Shown: in pieces, positions 17,641 to 25,086 of the stretch
Position numbering within the stretch: the first letter of the stretch is position 1
How the letters are laid out: every line of letters begins with the position of its first letter
IMG/VR virus record: IMGVR_UViG_3300009170_000028
Location: 1-25,386 of that record
Reading direction: 5' to 3' (one strand)
DNA length: 25,386 nt
DNA from: a virus
Translations under genes and position numbers: made by a program
Notes under the pieces: model-generated
What the model was told of the DNA's origin: nothing
Seen by the model: the letters and a program-made list of their open reading frames with translations, nothing else
Database searches by the model: none

Positions 17641-18946
17641 AGTTTATCTCAGCCGAAAACAAACACGGGCAATGTCTAGCGAACATCCTATCGGTGATCC
17701 GACAGGTGGCGCAGCATACCGTGAAATGCGTGATCCAGTAACTGCAATTGCAGCCTCGGCGGGTGCAAACGTGCTTGGCTCTGTGATCGGTGGCGAAGCA
17801 TCAAAATCTGCGGCTGGCAAACAATCCAAAGCAGCATTGCAAGCGGCTGAAGCACAACAGCGTATTGCGTCGCAGCAAATTGGTGAAATGCAGCGTATGC
17901 GAGCGCAGCAGATTATTGAGCTGCAAAACGCTCAATCAGATGCACTTCAACGTGGCCAACAGGATCGAGCAAATGCTTTGCAACAACTTGTTGATCAGCG
18001 CACCGACGCATTGGCTCGCATTTATGGTTCAAAAGACGCTGCTTTAAATGTTATCAATGCTCAACGTTCAGATGCTTTATCGACAATTGGTCAGCAACGT
18101 GGCGAATCGTTGCAAACGTTTCAGCCTTATATGCAGGTTGGGCAACAAGGTGTTGGTGCAATTAGTCAACAGCTTCCGTACTTCCAACAGACATTTGGGC
18201 CTGAACAATTCAAGGCAAACCTTGACCCAGGCTATGAGTTTATGAAGCAACAAGGTCTTGGCGCAATTCGTCAAGGCATGAACGTTGGGGGCGGGGGTTC
18301 TAACATTGATCGAGCTGCGACAAAGTTTGCAGAGGATTATGCTAATACAGGCTATCAAAACGCATTTAATCGGTTTACTGGTCAACAACAAAACATTTAC
18401 AACCGATTGGCAGGGATTGCAGGAATTGGGCAAGCCGCCACGGGTACTGCGGCACAGACAGGATTAGGTTACGGTCAGCTTGGCGCACAAACAGGTTTAG
18501 GCTATGGTCAACTCGGCGCACAGACTGGTCTAGGGTACGAGGGTCTTGGGGCGCAGACAGGCTTAGGTTACGGTCAAGCAATTGCGAATACAGGTCTTGG
18601 TTACGATCAAATGATAGGTAATCAACAACTTGGCTACGGTCAAACAATGGCTCAATTTAACCAAGGCGTAGGCGCAAACATTGCTAACTTGGCTACTGGC
18701 ATGGGTACGGCACAAGCGCAAGGCATTACAGGATCAGCCCAAGCAAGTGCAGCGGGTGATGTTGGTCAAGCCAATATCTACGGCGGTGCTATTGGAAACC
18801 TTGGTAATCTTGGTATGCAATACGCTTATATGCAATCACCTGCGATTCAAAAGGCATTAGGATTAGGTGCGTATGCACCCCAAACAGGCGGTATAAGCGG
18901 CGCAGACCTTACGTCTGGAATTGATTTTGCTTACAGACCTGCATAA
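17633..18946 (+). CDS. DNA ejection / internal virion protein, P22 gp7-like
   Basis: A 437-residue protein in the first of three ejection-protein positions. Motifs GDPTGGAAYRE near the N-terminus, NLDPGYEFMKQQGLGAI in the middle and YQNAFNRFTGQQQNIYNRL followed by AGIGQAA are known from phage DNA-transfer proteins. Residues about 60-165 are a long Gln/Ala-rich amphipathic helix region. Residues about 275-340 are six 11-residue repeats (QTGLGYGQLGA type). It is longer than P22 gp7 (229), largely because of these parts. The frame opens with GTG at 17618, but the ATG at 17633 with GGGAG before it is preferred. The likely role is to leave the virion and help form a channel through the envelope. 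Confidence 0.8.
   Translation: MFKVYLSRKQTRAMSSEHPIGDPTGGAAYREMRDPVTAIAASAGANVLGSVIGGEASKSAAGKQSKAALQAAEAQQRIASQQIGEMQRMRAQQIIELQNAQSDALQRGQQDRANALQQLVDQRTDALARIYGSKDAALNVINAQRSDALSTIGQQRGESLQTFQPYMQVGQQGVGAISQQLPYFQQTFGPEQFKANLDPGYEFMKQQGLGAIRQGMNVGGGGSNIDRAATKFAEDYANTGYQNAFNRFTGQQQNIYNRLAGIAGIGQAATGTAAQTGLGYGQLGAQTGLGYGQLGAQTGLGYEGLGAQTGLGYGQAIANTGLGYDQMIGNQQLGYGQTMAQFNQGVGANIANLATGMGTAQAQGITGSAQASAAGDVGQANIYGGAIGNLGNLGMQYAYMQSPAIQKALGLGAYAPQTGGISGADLTSGIDFAYRPA
18455..18652 (+). repeat. Six tandem 33-base (11-residue) repeats
   Basis: Units start at 18455, 18488, 18521, 18554, 18587 and 18620 and encode QTGLGYGQLGA, the same again, QTGLGYEGLGA, QTGLGYGQAIA, NTGLGYDQMIG and NQQLGYGQTMA. 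Two further units (to about 18718) keep the spacing but little sequence. DNA units differ by synonymous changes, so the repeat is maintained at protein level. Confidence 0.85.
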
Positions 18947-18955
18947 AGGATAATC

Positions 18956-20620
18956 ATGGCTGATAACACCATTGCGTTGCAAGCAAGACCAATGCCGCAA
19001 ACCAATATTCTTACCCCAATTACTGACGTAATGAATTTGGGTCGTGCGGCTGTTGGTTTACAGCGTGAAACCGAAACTTTGCCATCTCAAATTGAAATGG
19101 CAAAGGGACTTGCATCACAAGCAACAACAGGCGCAGAAAGCTCTATATTTAAGCTAAATAATGAGCAATCACAATTAGCATTAAACATTGCTGGCGGCCT
19201 TGCAAACGATGATTCGATCATTAACGCAGGGAAAAATCCTCGGGCAGCGATGGATACAATTCTGCAAGCTAAAACACGGATGCTTGCTCAGGGTGTGCCA
19301 GCGCACGTTGTAGAAGCCAACACAGCACCGTTGATTACAAGTCTAGTGTCTAACCCTGGCGGGTTCTTGCAAACGCTTAAAAACGTCATTCAAGGCGGTC
19401 TTGGCGCATCAGGTCAGCAACAATTGCAAACCCCAGAACTTACCGAAGCTGGCGGCGCACCTGCAACATTTCAACGAGGCACAGGCGCATTACGCACAAC
19501 GCCTATCATGCCAGCCGCACCTACCGCACCGCCCCAAGGCGAAGCACAAGGCGCACCTACTGCACCACAAGCTGCACCAGCCGCACCAGGTGGCGATATG
19601 TATGCTAAAGGTCAGCCAACAGGCAAGCCTGGCACATTCTTCGGTGAAAACGGTCAGATTGTTGACGCAAGAGGCAATGTTGTTTTTGATGCTGCGGTGC
19701 GTGATTCGTCCGGTGCTGTGGTTGACTTCAAGGCAATGCCACCGGAATATGAGCCTGGTGTAAAACCAGTTGATAGAACGGTTGGCACAGTAGCGCAACC
19801 TTTCCCTGTGCAACCTACAGTTGGGCAACAAGGCGCACCAATTGCACCACAAGCAGGCGTGACTGCGGATCAAATGGCACAACCTGCGGGGGCATCACCA
19901 GGCTTTAAGTTGTCGTATCCAGTTCGCAAAGCGGGTGAAGCTGCACAACGTTTACCTGCTGAAATTGCAGACGAAAACGCTGGCAATATGTACCGTAATT
20001 CGTTGATTAAGAATCAAGGAAACTTGGTTACTAACCGCCGAAATCTTGAGGAAGTTATTTCCGAAGCCGACAAAGTTGAAAAGAATCTCAGCATTTTAGG
20101 GATGAAAGTTGATAATGCTGGATTTTTGGGCGCAGGGGCAAGAAAACTTAACGAATTCTTTGGTACTGAAACAGGCATTACGCTTAAACAGTTGAATAAA
20201 GACTTAGCTAACGTTGCCATTTCTAACATTCAGGCGGCTGGTGGTTCGATGGACACCGTGGCGGGTCAGCAATTAACCAGAATGGCAAACGGTGACGAAA
20301 CTTACCCACCAGTTATTTTGAAAGATATTGCTCGCCGTGCAATGGCTGATATGACTAACTTAGATATGCAAGCCCGTGGCGCACAGGAATTTGCCCGTAA
20401 GTTCGGCACTGCTAACCTAAACGATTACCGTCAGCAATGGGCTAAAAATGCTGACTCAAGATTGTTTGAATTGGTTAATATTGAAAACAGTTCGATGAGT
20501 GCAGAACAACGTCAGGCAGCACGGTCAAAGTTGTTCCAGAACATGAACGACAAGCAAAAAGCGGAAATGGCTGCGAAACTGCGTAACTTGCAAAAGTTAT
20601 CCACAACCGGACAACTATAA
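18956..20620 (+). CDS. DNA ejection / internal virion protein, P22 gp20-like
   Basis: A 554-residue protein in the position of P22 gp20 (471 residues), judged mainly from order. The N-terminal part is helical and Ala/Gln-rich. A Pro/Ala-rich linker (about residues 167-330, with many APxAP units) joins it to a C-terminal helical domain from about 340 on. That domain has GGSMDTVAGQQLTRMANGD and AKNADSRLFELVNI, motifs I associate with internal virion proteins of podoviruses. There is no signal peptide or clear transmembrane helix. It has ribosome site AAAGGATAATC-ATG, and its stop shares one base with the next start. It probably assembles with the gp7- and gp16-like proteins. Confidence 0.72.
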   Translation: MADNTIALQARPMPQTNILTPITDVMNLGRAAVGLQRETETLPSQIEMAKGLASQATTGAESSIFKLNNEQSQLALNIAGGLANDDSIINAGKNPRAAMDTILQAKTRMLAQGVPAHVVEANTAPLITSLVSNPGGFLQTLKNVIQGGLGASGQQQLQTPELTEAGGAPATFQRGTGALRTTPIMPAAPTAPPQGEAQGAPTAPQAAPAAPGGDMYAKGQPTGKPGTFFGENGQIVDARGNVVFDAAVRDSSGAVVDFKAMPPEYEPGVKPVDRTVGTVAQPFPVQPTVGQQGAPIAPQAGVTADQMAQPAGASPGFKLSYPVRKAGEAAQRLPAEIADENAGNMYRNSLIKNQGNLVTNRRNLEEVISEADKVEKNLSILGMKVDNAGFLGAGARKLNEFFGTETGITLKQLNKDLANVAISNIQAAGGSMDTVAGQQLTRMANGDETYPPVILKDIARRAMADMTNLDMQARGAQEFARKFGTANLNDYRQQWAKNADSRLFELVNIENSSMSAEQRQAARSKLFQNMNDKQKAEMAAKLRNLQKLSTTGQL

Positions 20621-22896
20621 TGGATTTTCAAAGCTCGATAGATTTTTTATCAGGAACAAAAAAGCCAAAAAGTGAAGGCGGCTTTGATTCCGCATTACAG
20701 TTTTTAGAAGGATTGTCTGCGCCACCTGTTGCGCCATTAACACCACAACAAGCGCAAGCGCAATTTGCCCAAATCCCGTATCAAGCGGGAAGTGCGCCAC
20801 CAGTTCAAGCACCGCAAGGTAATGTTGTACAACGAGCAATTGCACCTGTTGCGTCATTCCTAGATGTAACCTTGGGCGGTGTTGCACCTGGCATCATTGC
20901 ACCTGTTACTTACGCAGGATCACGGGCATTTGGTGCGACTCCTGAGCAAGCTACGACATCATCTCAAGCGGCTGCTGCGCCATTTGTAGACCCGTTTGGC
21001 AAGGCATTGGGCGTGTCTGAATTGCCACAGTACAAAGGCGAAGCAACCCGTCAGATCATGGATTTCGTCGGTGCGAACATGGGCAAAGGTGCTGCATGGA
21101 TTTCGCAGCAAACCGGATACCCTGCGGCTGATATTGAAAACATGATGCAAACCTTATCGGCTGGCGGTGGTGTGGCGGCAAGTCGAGCATTGGCAGGTCG
21201 TATGGGCGTAAGTCCCGCTGTGACTCAAGTTCAAGAGCAATTTAAACAAGCCCAAACTGCTAGAGGTCGAGTTGAACCGTCAATGACTCCCGAAATGGCG
21301 GGGGCAATTACACCTGAAACGGTAGCGGCTGTGACTCCTGAAGTTGCGCCTGTTGTTACACCTGAAAGTCAATTAGTAGTGTCGAAAGCACCAGGCATTG
21401 AGGTTTCCTATATAAAACCTACGCCAGACGTTCCTACTAACACACCGTTTATCACAAGCCCGTTGCAAGATAATATTGCACCGACTTCAGCGACAACACC
21501 CCGTCCGACAATTGACAATCCTTTTGTTGAGCCAATGTATGCCAAAACGGGCAAATTGCCTGTTGAAGAACAGCTATATCGAACCAAAACTATTGAAGAA
21601 TTGGGTATTCCAACAATTCGTGAAGGCACTCGAACTGGTGACGGGTTTCAGACTGCTAACGAATACGTTACGGCAAAGACTAGCGGCCCGAATAAAGACT
21701 TATTCAATCAACAGATTGCTACCGAACAACAAGCGTTGCGAAACTATGCAAACGGCATTGTTGAAAAGACGGGTGGCAGCATTGGGCTAGACGAAAACGC
21801 TTTGTACAACCGTGGTCAGTCTATTGCACAGCCGTTTGATGATTTTAAGGCTTTGTTAAAACAACAAATTAACGATTCGTATAAAGCAGCAAACGAAATA
21901 GCTCAAGGTAAACCAATTGTTGAAACAAACGCATTTCAAAAACTTTTAAAAATTAATTCTAAATTTGTTAGAGATGATGATTTTAAAGCGTTGCGTAACG
22001 GTGCTAGAGAATATTTTAAAGAATTAGGCTTAAGAAATAAAGATGGCAGTTTTAAACCAACTACTGTTGAAGAATTAGAAAGGTTTAAAGAATATTTAAA
22101 TAAAGGTTGGACTCCTGATAAATCTAATATTATTGCAGAAATAAAAAATGCAATCGACGATGATGTTTCTAAAGTTGCAGGCGAGGATATATATAAATCA
22201 TCTCGTGCGCTTCGTATTAAATTAGCAGATTTATTAGAAAACCCATCTGGCGTTTCTAAAATTATGGACTACGATCCACGAATGCCAATAAATCGCACAA
22301 CAGCTTTTCCTGATATTCCAACTACAGTTGAAAAGATGACACCGGATCATCAACAGCATTTAATTAAAGTATTGCAAGATATGCCACTTGAATTACAGCC
22401 ACAAGCTCAAAAGGCTATTGCTGAGATTAAGTCACAGTTTGCAAATCGGATTGCTGAAATTGGTGGCAAGGGTGAATTTTGGAACGCACCAGCGGTAAGT
22501 AAGTATCTCAAAGATAACAATCGATCCCTGCGTATCTTAACTGGTGATCCGCAAATGGCTAGATCATTAACCGTTTTAAATGACGGTGGACACTTTTTGC
22601 GAATGGATAACGGTTATAAAGGTGCTGCAATCCAGTTTAAAAATATGTACGACAGTCCGTTGATTAGCGGCACAGCACAATCACTTGGTAGTGCAGTTGG
22701 CGGTGGTTTGGGGTATGTTGCTGGTGCTGCTTTTGGCCCTACTGTTGCTGGTGCAAGCGCAATGACAGGCGCAGGTTTAGGTAAAGTAGGCGCACAAAGA
22801 TTTATGCAAAGCAAATCAGCTGCAAGAGCAGCTCGGAAAGGTCAAGAAAGTTTGCAACCGATTCAAGACGTTTTGAAACGATTAGAGAGAAAGTAA
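20620..22896 (+). CDS. DNA ejection / internal virion protein, P22 gp16-like
   Basis: A 758-residue protein in the last ejection-protein position (P22 gp16 has 609 residues). The N-terminus has a charged segment and then a Gly/Ala/Pro-rich hydrophobic region (about residues 70-175), similar in style to the protein at 11-1675. Residues about 224-252 carry four TPE repeats, and 420-547 are a charged helical domain encoded by clearly AT-richer codons than its flanks. Residues 688-723 are a Gly/Ala glycine-zipper-like hydrophobic stretch (GSAVGGGLGYVAGAAFG) that could enter a membrane. The C-terminus is basic. These features suit a protein that crosses or lines the inner membrane during DNA entry. 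The function is inferred from order and architecture. Confidence 0.72.
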   Translation: MDFQSSIDFLSGTKKPKSEGGFDSALQFLEGLSAPPVAPLTPQQAQAQFAQIPYQAGSAPPVQAPQGNVVQRAIAPVASFLDVTLGGVAPGIIAPVTYAGSRAFGATPEQATTSSQAAAAPFVDPFGKALGVSELPQYKGEATRQIMDFVGANMGKGAAWISQQTGYPAADIENMMQTLSAGGGVAASRALAGRMGVSPAVTQVQEQFKQAQTARGRVEPSMTPEMAGAITPETVAAVTPEVAPVVTPESQLVVSKAPGIEVSYIKPTPDVPTNTPFITSPLQDNIAPTSATTPRPTIDNPFVEPMYAKTGKLPVEEQLYRTKTIEELGIPTIREGTRTGDGFQTANEYVTAKTSGPNKDLFNQQIATEQQALRNYANGIVEKTGGSIGLDENALYNRGQSIAQPFDDFKALLKQQINDSYKAANEIAQGKPIVETNAFQKLLKINSKFVRDDDFKALRNGAREYFKELGLRNKDGSFKPTTVEELERFKEYLNKGWTPDKSNIIAEIKNAIDDDVSKVAGEDIYKSSRALRIKLADLLENPSGVSKIMDYDPRMPINRTTAFPDIPTTVEKMTPDHQQHLIKVLQDMPLELQPQAQKAIAEIKSQFANRIAEIGGKGEFWNAPAVSKYLKDNNRSLRILTGDPQMARSLTVLNDGGHFLRMDNGYKGAAIQFKNMYDSPLISGTAQSLGSAVGGGLGYVAGAAFGPTVAGASAMTGAGLGKVGAQRFMQSKSAARAARKGQESLQPIQDVLKRLERK

Positions 22897-23121
22897 ATGG
22901 ATTCACAAATGCTTTTTAATATTGCAATCGGTTTAGCTTCATTTTTTGGCGGCTGGGTGTTAAACAACATAACTAAAGCAATTGATCGTCTTGATAATGA
23001 TGTGCGTAAAATGCCAATGATTTACATTAGCAAAGAAGAATATCATCGTGATATTGATGACATTAAAATTATGCTTGGCAAGATTTTTGACAAACTTGAC
23101 AACAAGGTAGACAAATCATAG
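22897..23121 (+). CDS. Small membrane-anchored coiled-coil protein of the lysis cassette
   Basis: A 74-residue protein with one N-terminal transmembrane helix (about residues 6-24, ending GGWVLNN) and a charged, probably coiled-coil C-terminal half (DDIKIMLGKIFDKLDNKVDK). This layout resembles small holin-associated or XhlA-like proteins found before phage holins. It starts directly after the previous stop, with a TAAATG junction. Its TAG stop overlaps the proposed non-AUG start of the next gene. It could also be a spanin-like element, but it lacks the expected paired lipoprotein partner. Confidence 0.65.
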   Translation: MDSQMLFNIAIGLASFFGGWVLNNITKAIDRLDNDVRKMPMIYISKEEYHRDIDDIKIMLGKIFDKLDNKVDKS

Positions 23122-23483
23122 ACCCGCTAACCATCCTCGCAGCTCTTGGCCCTCTTGCCGTTGATCTTGGCAAAAGCCTGATTGGTCGATTCATTCAGAC
23201 TGACGTATATAAACCCGTCAATATCGGTGAGTACGTTCAAATGCGTGGCATTGATCTTGAAATGTTTAAGGCAATGAATAGCGTTGGGGGCGCAGGTACG
23301 ACTTACCCTTGGGTAGAGGCAATCGTTCGGTTAATGCGCCCAGGCGTGGCGGCGGTGGTGCTTGGCACATGGTCATTTATGATGATGACAGGTCAAGATA
23401 GCGCAGCAGTTAACAACTTTGCGTCGGCTGTTGGATTCTACTTATTCGGTGATCGGACTCTGTTTTACGCACAAAAGAAATGA
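23118..23483 (+). CDS. Holin-like membrane protein with apparent non-AUG start
   Basis: Translation from ATA at 23118 gives 121 residues; the first ATG is at 23241 (80 residues). From 23118 the frame reads (I)DPLTILAALGPLAVDLGK, which looks like the normal N-terminus of a phage small membrane protein, and no stop lies between it and the ATG. The only earlier options are ATC at 23115 and, further up, a stop at 23097. AAGG at 23104-23107 could serve as ribosome site, and ATAG overlaps the previous stop. Three hydrophobic segments (N-terminal, VAAVVLGTWSFMMM, and NFASAVGFYLFG) and the position directly before an endolysin suggest a holin. Family membership is inferred. If the ATA reading is wrong, the gene is 23241-23483. 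Confidence 0.65.
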   Translation: MDPLTILAALGPLAVDLGKSLIGRFIQTDVYKPVNIGEYVQMRGIDLEMFKAMNSVGGAGTTYPWVEAIVRLMRPGVAAVVLGTWSFMMMTGQDSAAVNNFASAVGFYLFGDRTLFYAQKK

Positions 23484-24091
23484 TTACAAAAAGTTTGTTG
23501 GTTGATTCAAAGACCTGTTCTGAGGACATGGCTGACAAATGGATTGACGCATTAAATCAAGTTTGCGAAAAATACGAGATAAATACCGCATTGAGAATTG
23601 CAGGGTTTTTAAGCCAATGCGGTCACGAATCAGGTGGTTTTAGATACACCGTTGAAAACTTTAACTACAGCGCAGCTCGGTTGTTAATGGTTTTTCCTCA
23701 TTACTTCAATGCGGATTCCGCTAAAAATTATGAGTACAAACCAGAAAAGATTGCAAACAGGGTCTACGCAAACCGAATGGGCAACGAAGATGAAGCCAGT
23801 GGGGATGGTTGGCAGTACCGTGGTCGAGGACTCATCCAGCTTACTGGCAAAGATAGTTACGCAGCTTTTTCGATGGCTTCTGACAATAACTCGCTAGTCG
23901 AGCCTGACTTGCTTGAGCAGCCTGAGTTGGCTGCAATGTCTGCTGGGTGGTACTGGTCTACTAGAAAGATAAATAGCCTAGCAGACGCTCAAGATGTGCT
24001 TGGAATGACTAAGCGTATTAATGGCGGCACTAACGGGTTAGATGACCGCCAAATGAGATACTCACGGTTAATTGAATACTATTCAAAATAA
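23480..24091 (+). CDS. Endolysin, GH19 chitinase-like
   Basis: A 203-residue glycoside hydrolase family 19 lysozyme-like enzyme that should cleave peptidoglycan at lysis. The motif GFLSQCGHESGGF contains the likely catalytic acid Glu50, with the second acidic residue Glu59 in TVENFNYSA. The conserved GDGWQYRGRGLIQLTG spans residues 108-123, and KRINGGTNGLDDR marks the C-terminal part. It has no signal peptide, so it should depend on the holin for access to the cell wall. Its start overlaps the previous stop as ATGA, and a strong terminator follows directly. All signature residues are present and the length is usual for a single-domain phage enzyme. Confidence 0.93.
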   Translation: MITKSLLVDSKTCSEDMADKWIDALNQVCEKYEINTALRIAGFLSQCGHESGGFRYTVENFNYSAARLLMVFPHYFNADSAKNYEYKPEKIANRVYANRMGNEDEASGDGWQYRGRGLIQLTGKDSYAAFSMASDNNSLVEPDLLEQPELAAMSAGWYWSTRKINSLADAQDVLGMTKRINGGTNGLDDRQMRYSRLIEYYSK

Positions 24092-24114
24092 AGCCCCAGT
24101 TACGGGGCTTTAAT
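24089..24114. terminator. Bidirectional intrinsic terminator between convergent units
   Basis: AAAGCCCC (24090-24097), loop AGTTAC and GGGGCTTT (24104-24111) form a perfect 8-bp stem. TAATTT follows on the plus side, and the complement of TCAAAAT gives a T-rich run on the minus side. It ends the plus-strand late operon and the minus-strand small-gene operon. Confidence 0.85.
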
Positions 24115-24267
24115 TTATAAACAAGTAGTTGTGCAATTACCAGGCGAATAACAACAGGTGGTGCAAATCACCATGCGTCCCCCAGACATAATTGTATTGG
24201 TTGTGCAAGCTGCATACGCTGCTGTTGCTGACAGGGCCAATACGACTGCAATGGCATATTTTTTCAT
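24115..24267 (-). CDS. Exported Cys-rich miniprotein
   Basis: A 50-residue protein with a clear Sec signal peptide: MKK, then a hydrophobic core (YAIAVVLALSATAA) and a type I cleavage site AYA at residues 17-19. The predicted mature part has about 31 residues with six cysteines (Cys21, 35, 38, 39, 45, 49), including a CTTCC cluster. A periplasmic disulphide-rich peptide is therefore likely. The residue at -3 of Cys21 is Tyr, so a lipoprotein box is weak. An AAAGGAAA ribosome site lies five to six bases before the ATG, inside the upstream gene, and the start overlaps that gene's stop as ATGA. Function unknown; the last gene of the minus-strand operon. Confidence 0.7.
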   Translation of the reverse strand: MKKYAIAVVLALSATAAYAACTTNTIMSGGRMVICTTCCYSPGNCTTTCL

Positions 24268-24416
24268 TTGTTTTCCTTTAGTGTGCTTGGTGGGACAAAG
24301 CCAAAACGCTTAAAGGTTTCAGCAATGTTGGTGGATGCTGCTGGGATATACTTCCATTCAGGATTGTCAATCAACGGGCATGGCAACTTAGGTTGCTCTG
24401 TCAGTTCGTAGCTCAT
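24264..24416 (-). CDS. Small conserved-type phage protein
   Basis: A 50-residue soluble protein with no signal peptide. Its central and C-terminal part, KYIPAASTNIAETFKRFGF then VPPS, looks like a short conserved motif I associate with small early phage proteins, but no function is known to me. The gene is linked on both sides by ATGA overlaps (to the genes at 24413 and 24267), supporting real translation of a very short frame. Confidence 0.65.
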   Translation of the reverse strand: MSYELTEQPKLPCPLIDNPEWKYIPAASTNIAETFKRFGFVPPSTLKENK

Positions 24417-24613
24417 TTCTTTTCCTTTATTAAATAGTATCGAGCAAAACGCACTTCACCATCATCTATCATCCAGGTCACAATGTTGTGGCCTCTTTGC
24501 TTTAGTTTAAACACAATGTCGGCAAGCCGTGTCGCACGGTAAAGGTTAATAGCTTCCCAACTGGTGATTGGTTTCTTTTTAAGGTGCATAAGCACTTGAT
24601 CTGTTTTGCTCAT
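24413..24613 (-). CDS. Small helix-turn-helix protein
   Basis: A 66-residue protein with the look of a winged helix-turn-helix of the type common in small phage proteins: SKTDQVLMHLKKKPITSWEA, then RATRLADIVFKLKQRGHNI (residues about 26-44), then a YYLIKEKK strand/tail. It could bind DNA and regulate early or late genes, but the target is not visible. It overlaps its upstream neighbour (24610-24732) and downstream neighbour by ATGA, so it is co-translated with the whole set. Confidence 0.72.
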   Translation of the reverse strand: MSKTDQVLMHLKKKPITSWEAINLYRATRLADIVFKLKQRGHNIVTWMIDDGEVRFARYYLIKEKK

Positions 24614-24732
24614 TTTGTAATCCAGTACATAAGTGGAAGAAAACCGAATACAGCAAACAACACGATTGCGCCAAGCACATAACCCTCAAACGGGATGCGT
24701 TGATCTTCAGGTTTGTATTTTAGGTATTTCAT
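24610..24732 (-). CDS. Small single-pass membrane protein
   Basis: A 40-residue protein with a charged N-terminus (MKYLKYKPEDQRIPFEG) and one hydrophobic segment (YVLGAIVLFAVFGFLPLMYW) ending ITK. It is likely an inner-membrane miniprotein. Too short for family assignment. It has ATGA overlaps at both ends, which is the main evidence that it is real. Position among small early-type genes suggests a host-takeover or exclusion accessory, but this is speculation. Confidence 0.6.
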   Translation of the reverse strand: MKYLKYKPEDQRIPFEGYVLGAIVLFAVFGFLPLMYWITK

Positions 24733-24968
24733 AGCCACCCCTCGATTTCATCTTCAAGTTCACAAACAAGCTCTTTGTACTTTGGGTCGTGTCTGTTACG
24801 CACAAGAATCATAACGATGTTGTGAAGTGCGTCACCAGATGCGATGCGCTTGTACCAACTCAACCAATCAAGCCCGTCTTTGTCGATGCCGTGGAACTGG
24901 ATCACATTCATTACGTCATTAGCGTCTTGAATGTTTAGATTAAAACGCTCATCATCGTATTCGCTCAT
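24729..24968 (-). CDS. Acidic hypothetical protein, first gene of the minus-strand operon
   Basis: A 79-residue acidic protein (MSEYDDERFNLNIQD at the start, ELEDEIEGWL at the end) that looks helical and soluble. I do not recognise a family. An AGGTG ribosome site precedes the ATG by about six bases, and the stop overlaps the next start by ATGA. It is the first gene after the candidate promoters at 25012-25040 and 25140-25145. Confidence 0.65.
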   Translation of the reverse strand: MSEYDDERFNLNIQDANDVMNVIQFHGIDKDGLDWLSWYKRIASGDALHNIVMILVRNRHDPKYKELVCELEDEIEGWL

Positions 24969-25011
24969 TTATGCACCTGTATGTAATTAATGGCGTTGTT
25001 GCCATGACTAG

Positions 25012-25040
25012 ATATTAAGTTGTCTTAACAATACAATCAA
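25012..25040 (-). promoter_or_regulatory. Candidate promoter for the minus-strand small-gene operon
   Basis: Minus strand TTGATT (25040-25035), a 17-base spacer and TAATAT (25017-25012) match -35 and -10 at four of six bases each. Transcription would start near 25005, about 37 bases before the first ATG. An inverted repeat ATCAA/TTGAT (25036-25051) overlaps the -35 and includes palindromic CAATATTG (25042-25049), a possible operator. Confidence 0.4.
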
Positions 25041-25086
25041 GCAATATTGATAGGTGTTTTCCCTAAGTGTTGTATTTTTGTTGGGG

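Noticed and set aside
18455-18652. CRISPR-like array
   Set aside because: The units are contiguous, have no spacers and are in frame with an 11-residue protein repeat.
19490-19882. Minus-strand open frame of 130 codons in the gp20-like gene
   Set aside because: It mirrors the Pro/Ala-rich linker; the product is Cys/Trp/Arg-rich without a recognisable pattern or ribosome site.
20597-20605. Perfect DnaA box TTATCCACA
   Set aside because: A single box inside a coding region, with no second box or AT-rich unwinding region nearby; one such match in 25 kb can occur by chance.
20617-20622. TATAAT at the start of the gp16-like gene
   Set aside because: No -35 at an acceptable distance; the hexamer arises from the TATAA stop and ATG overlap.
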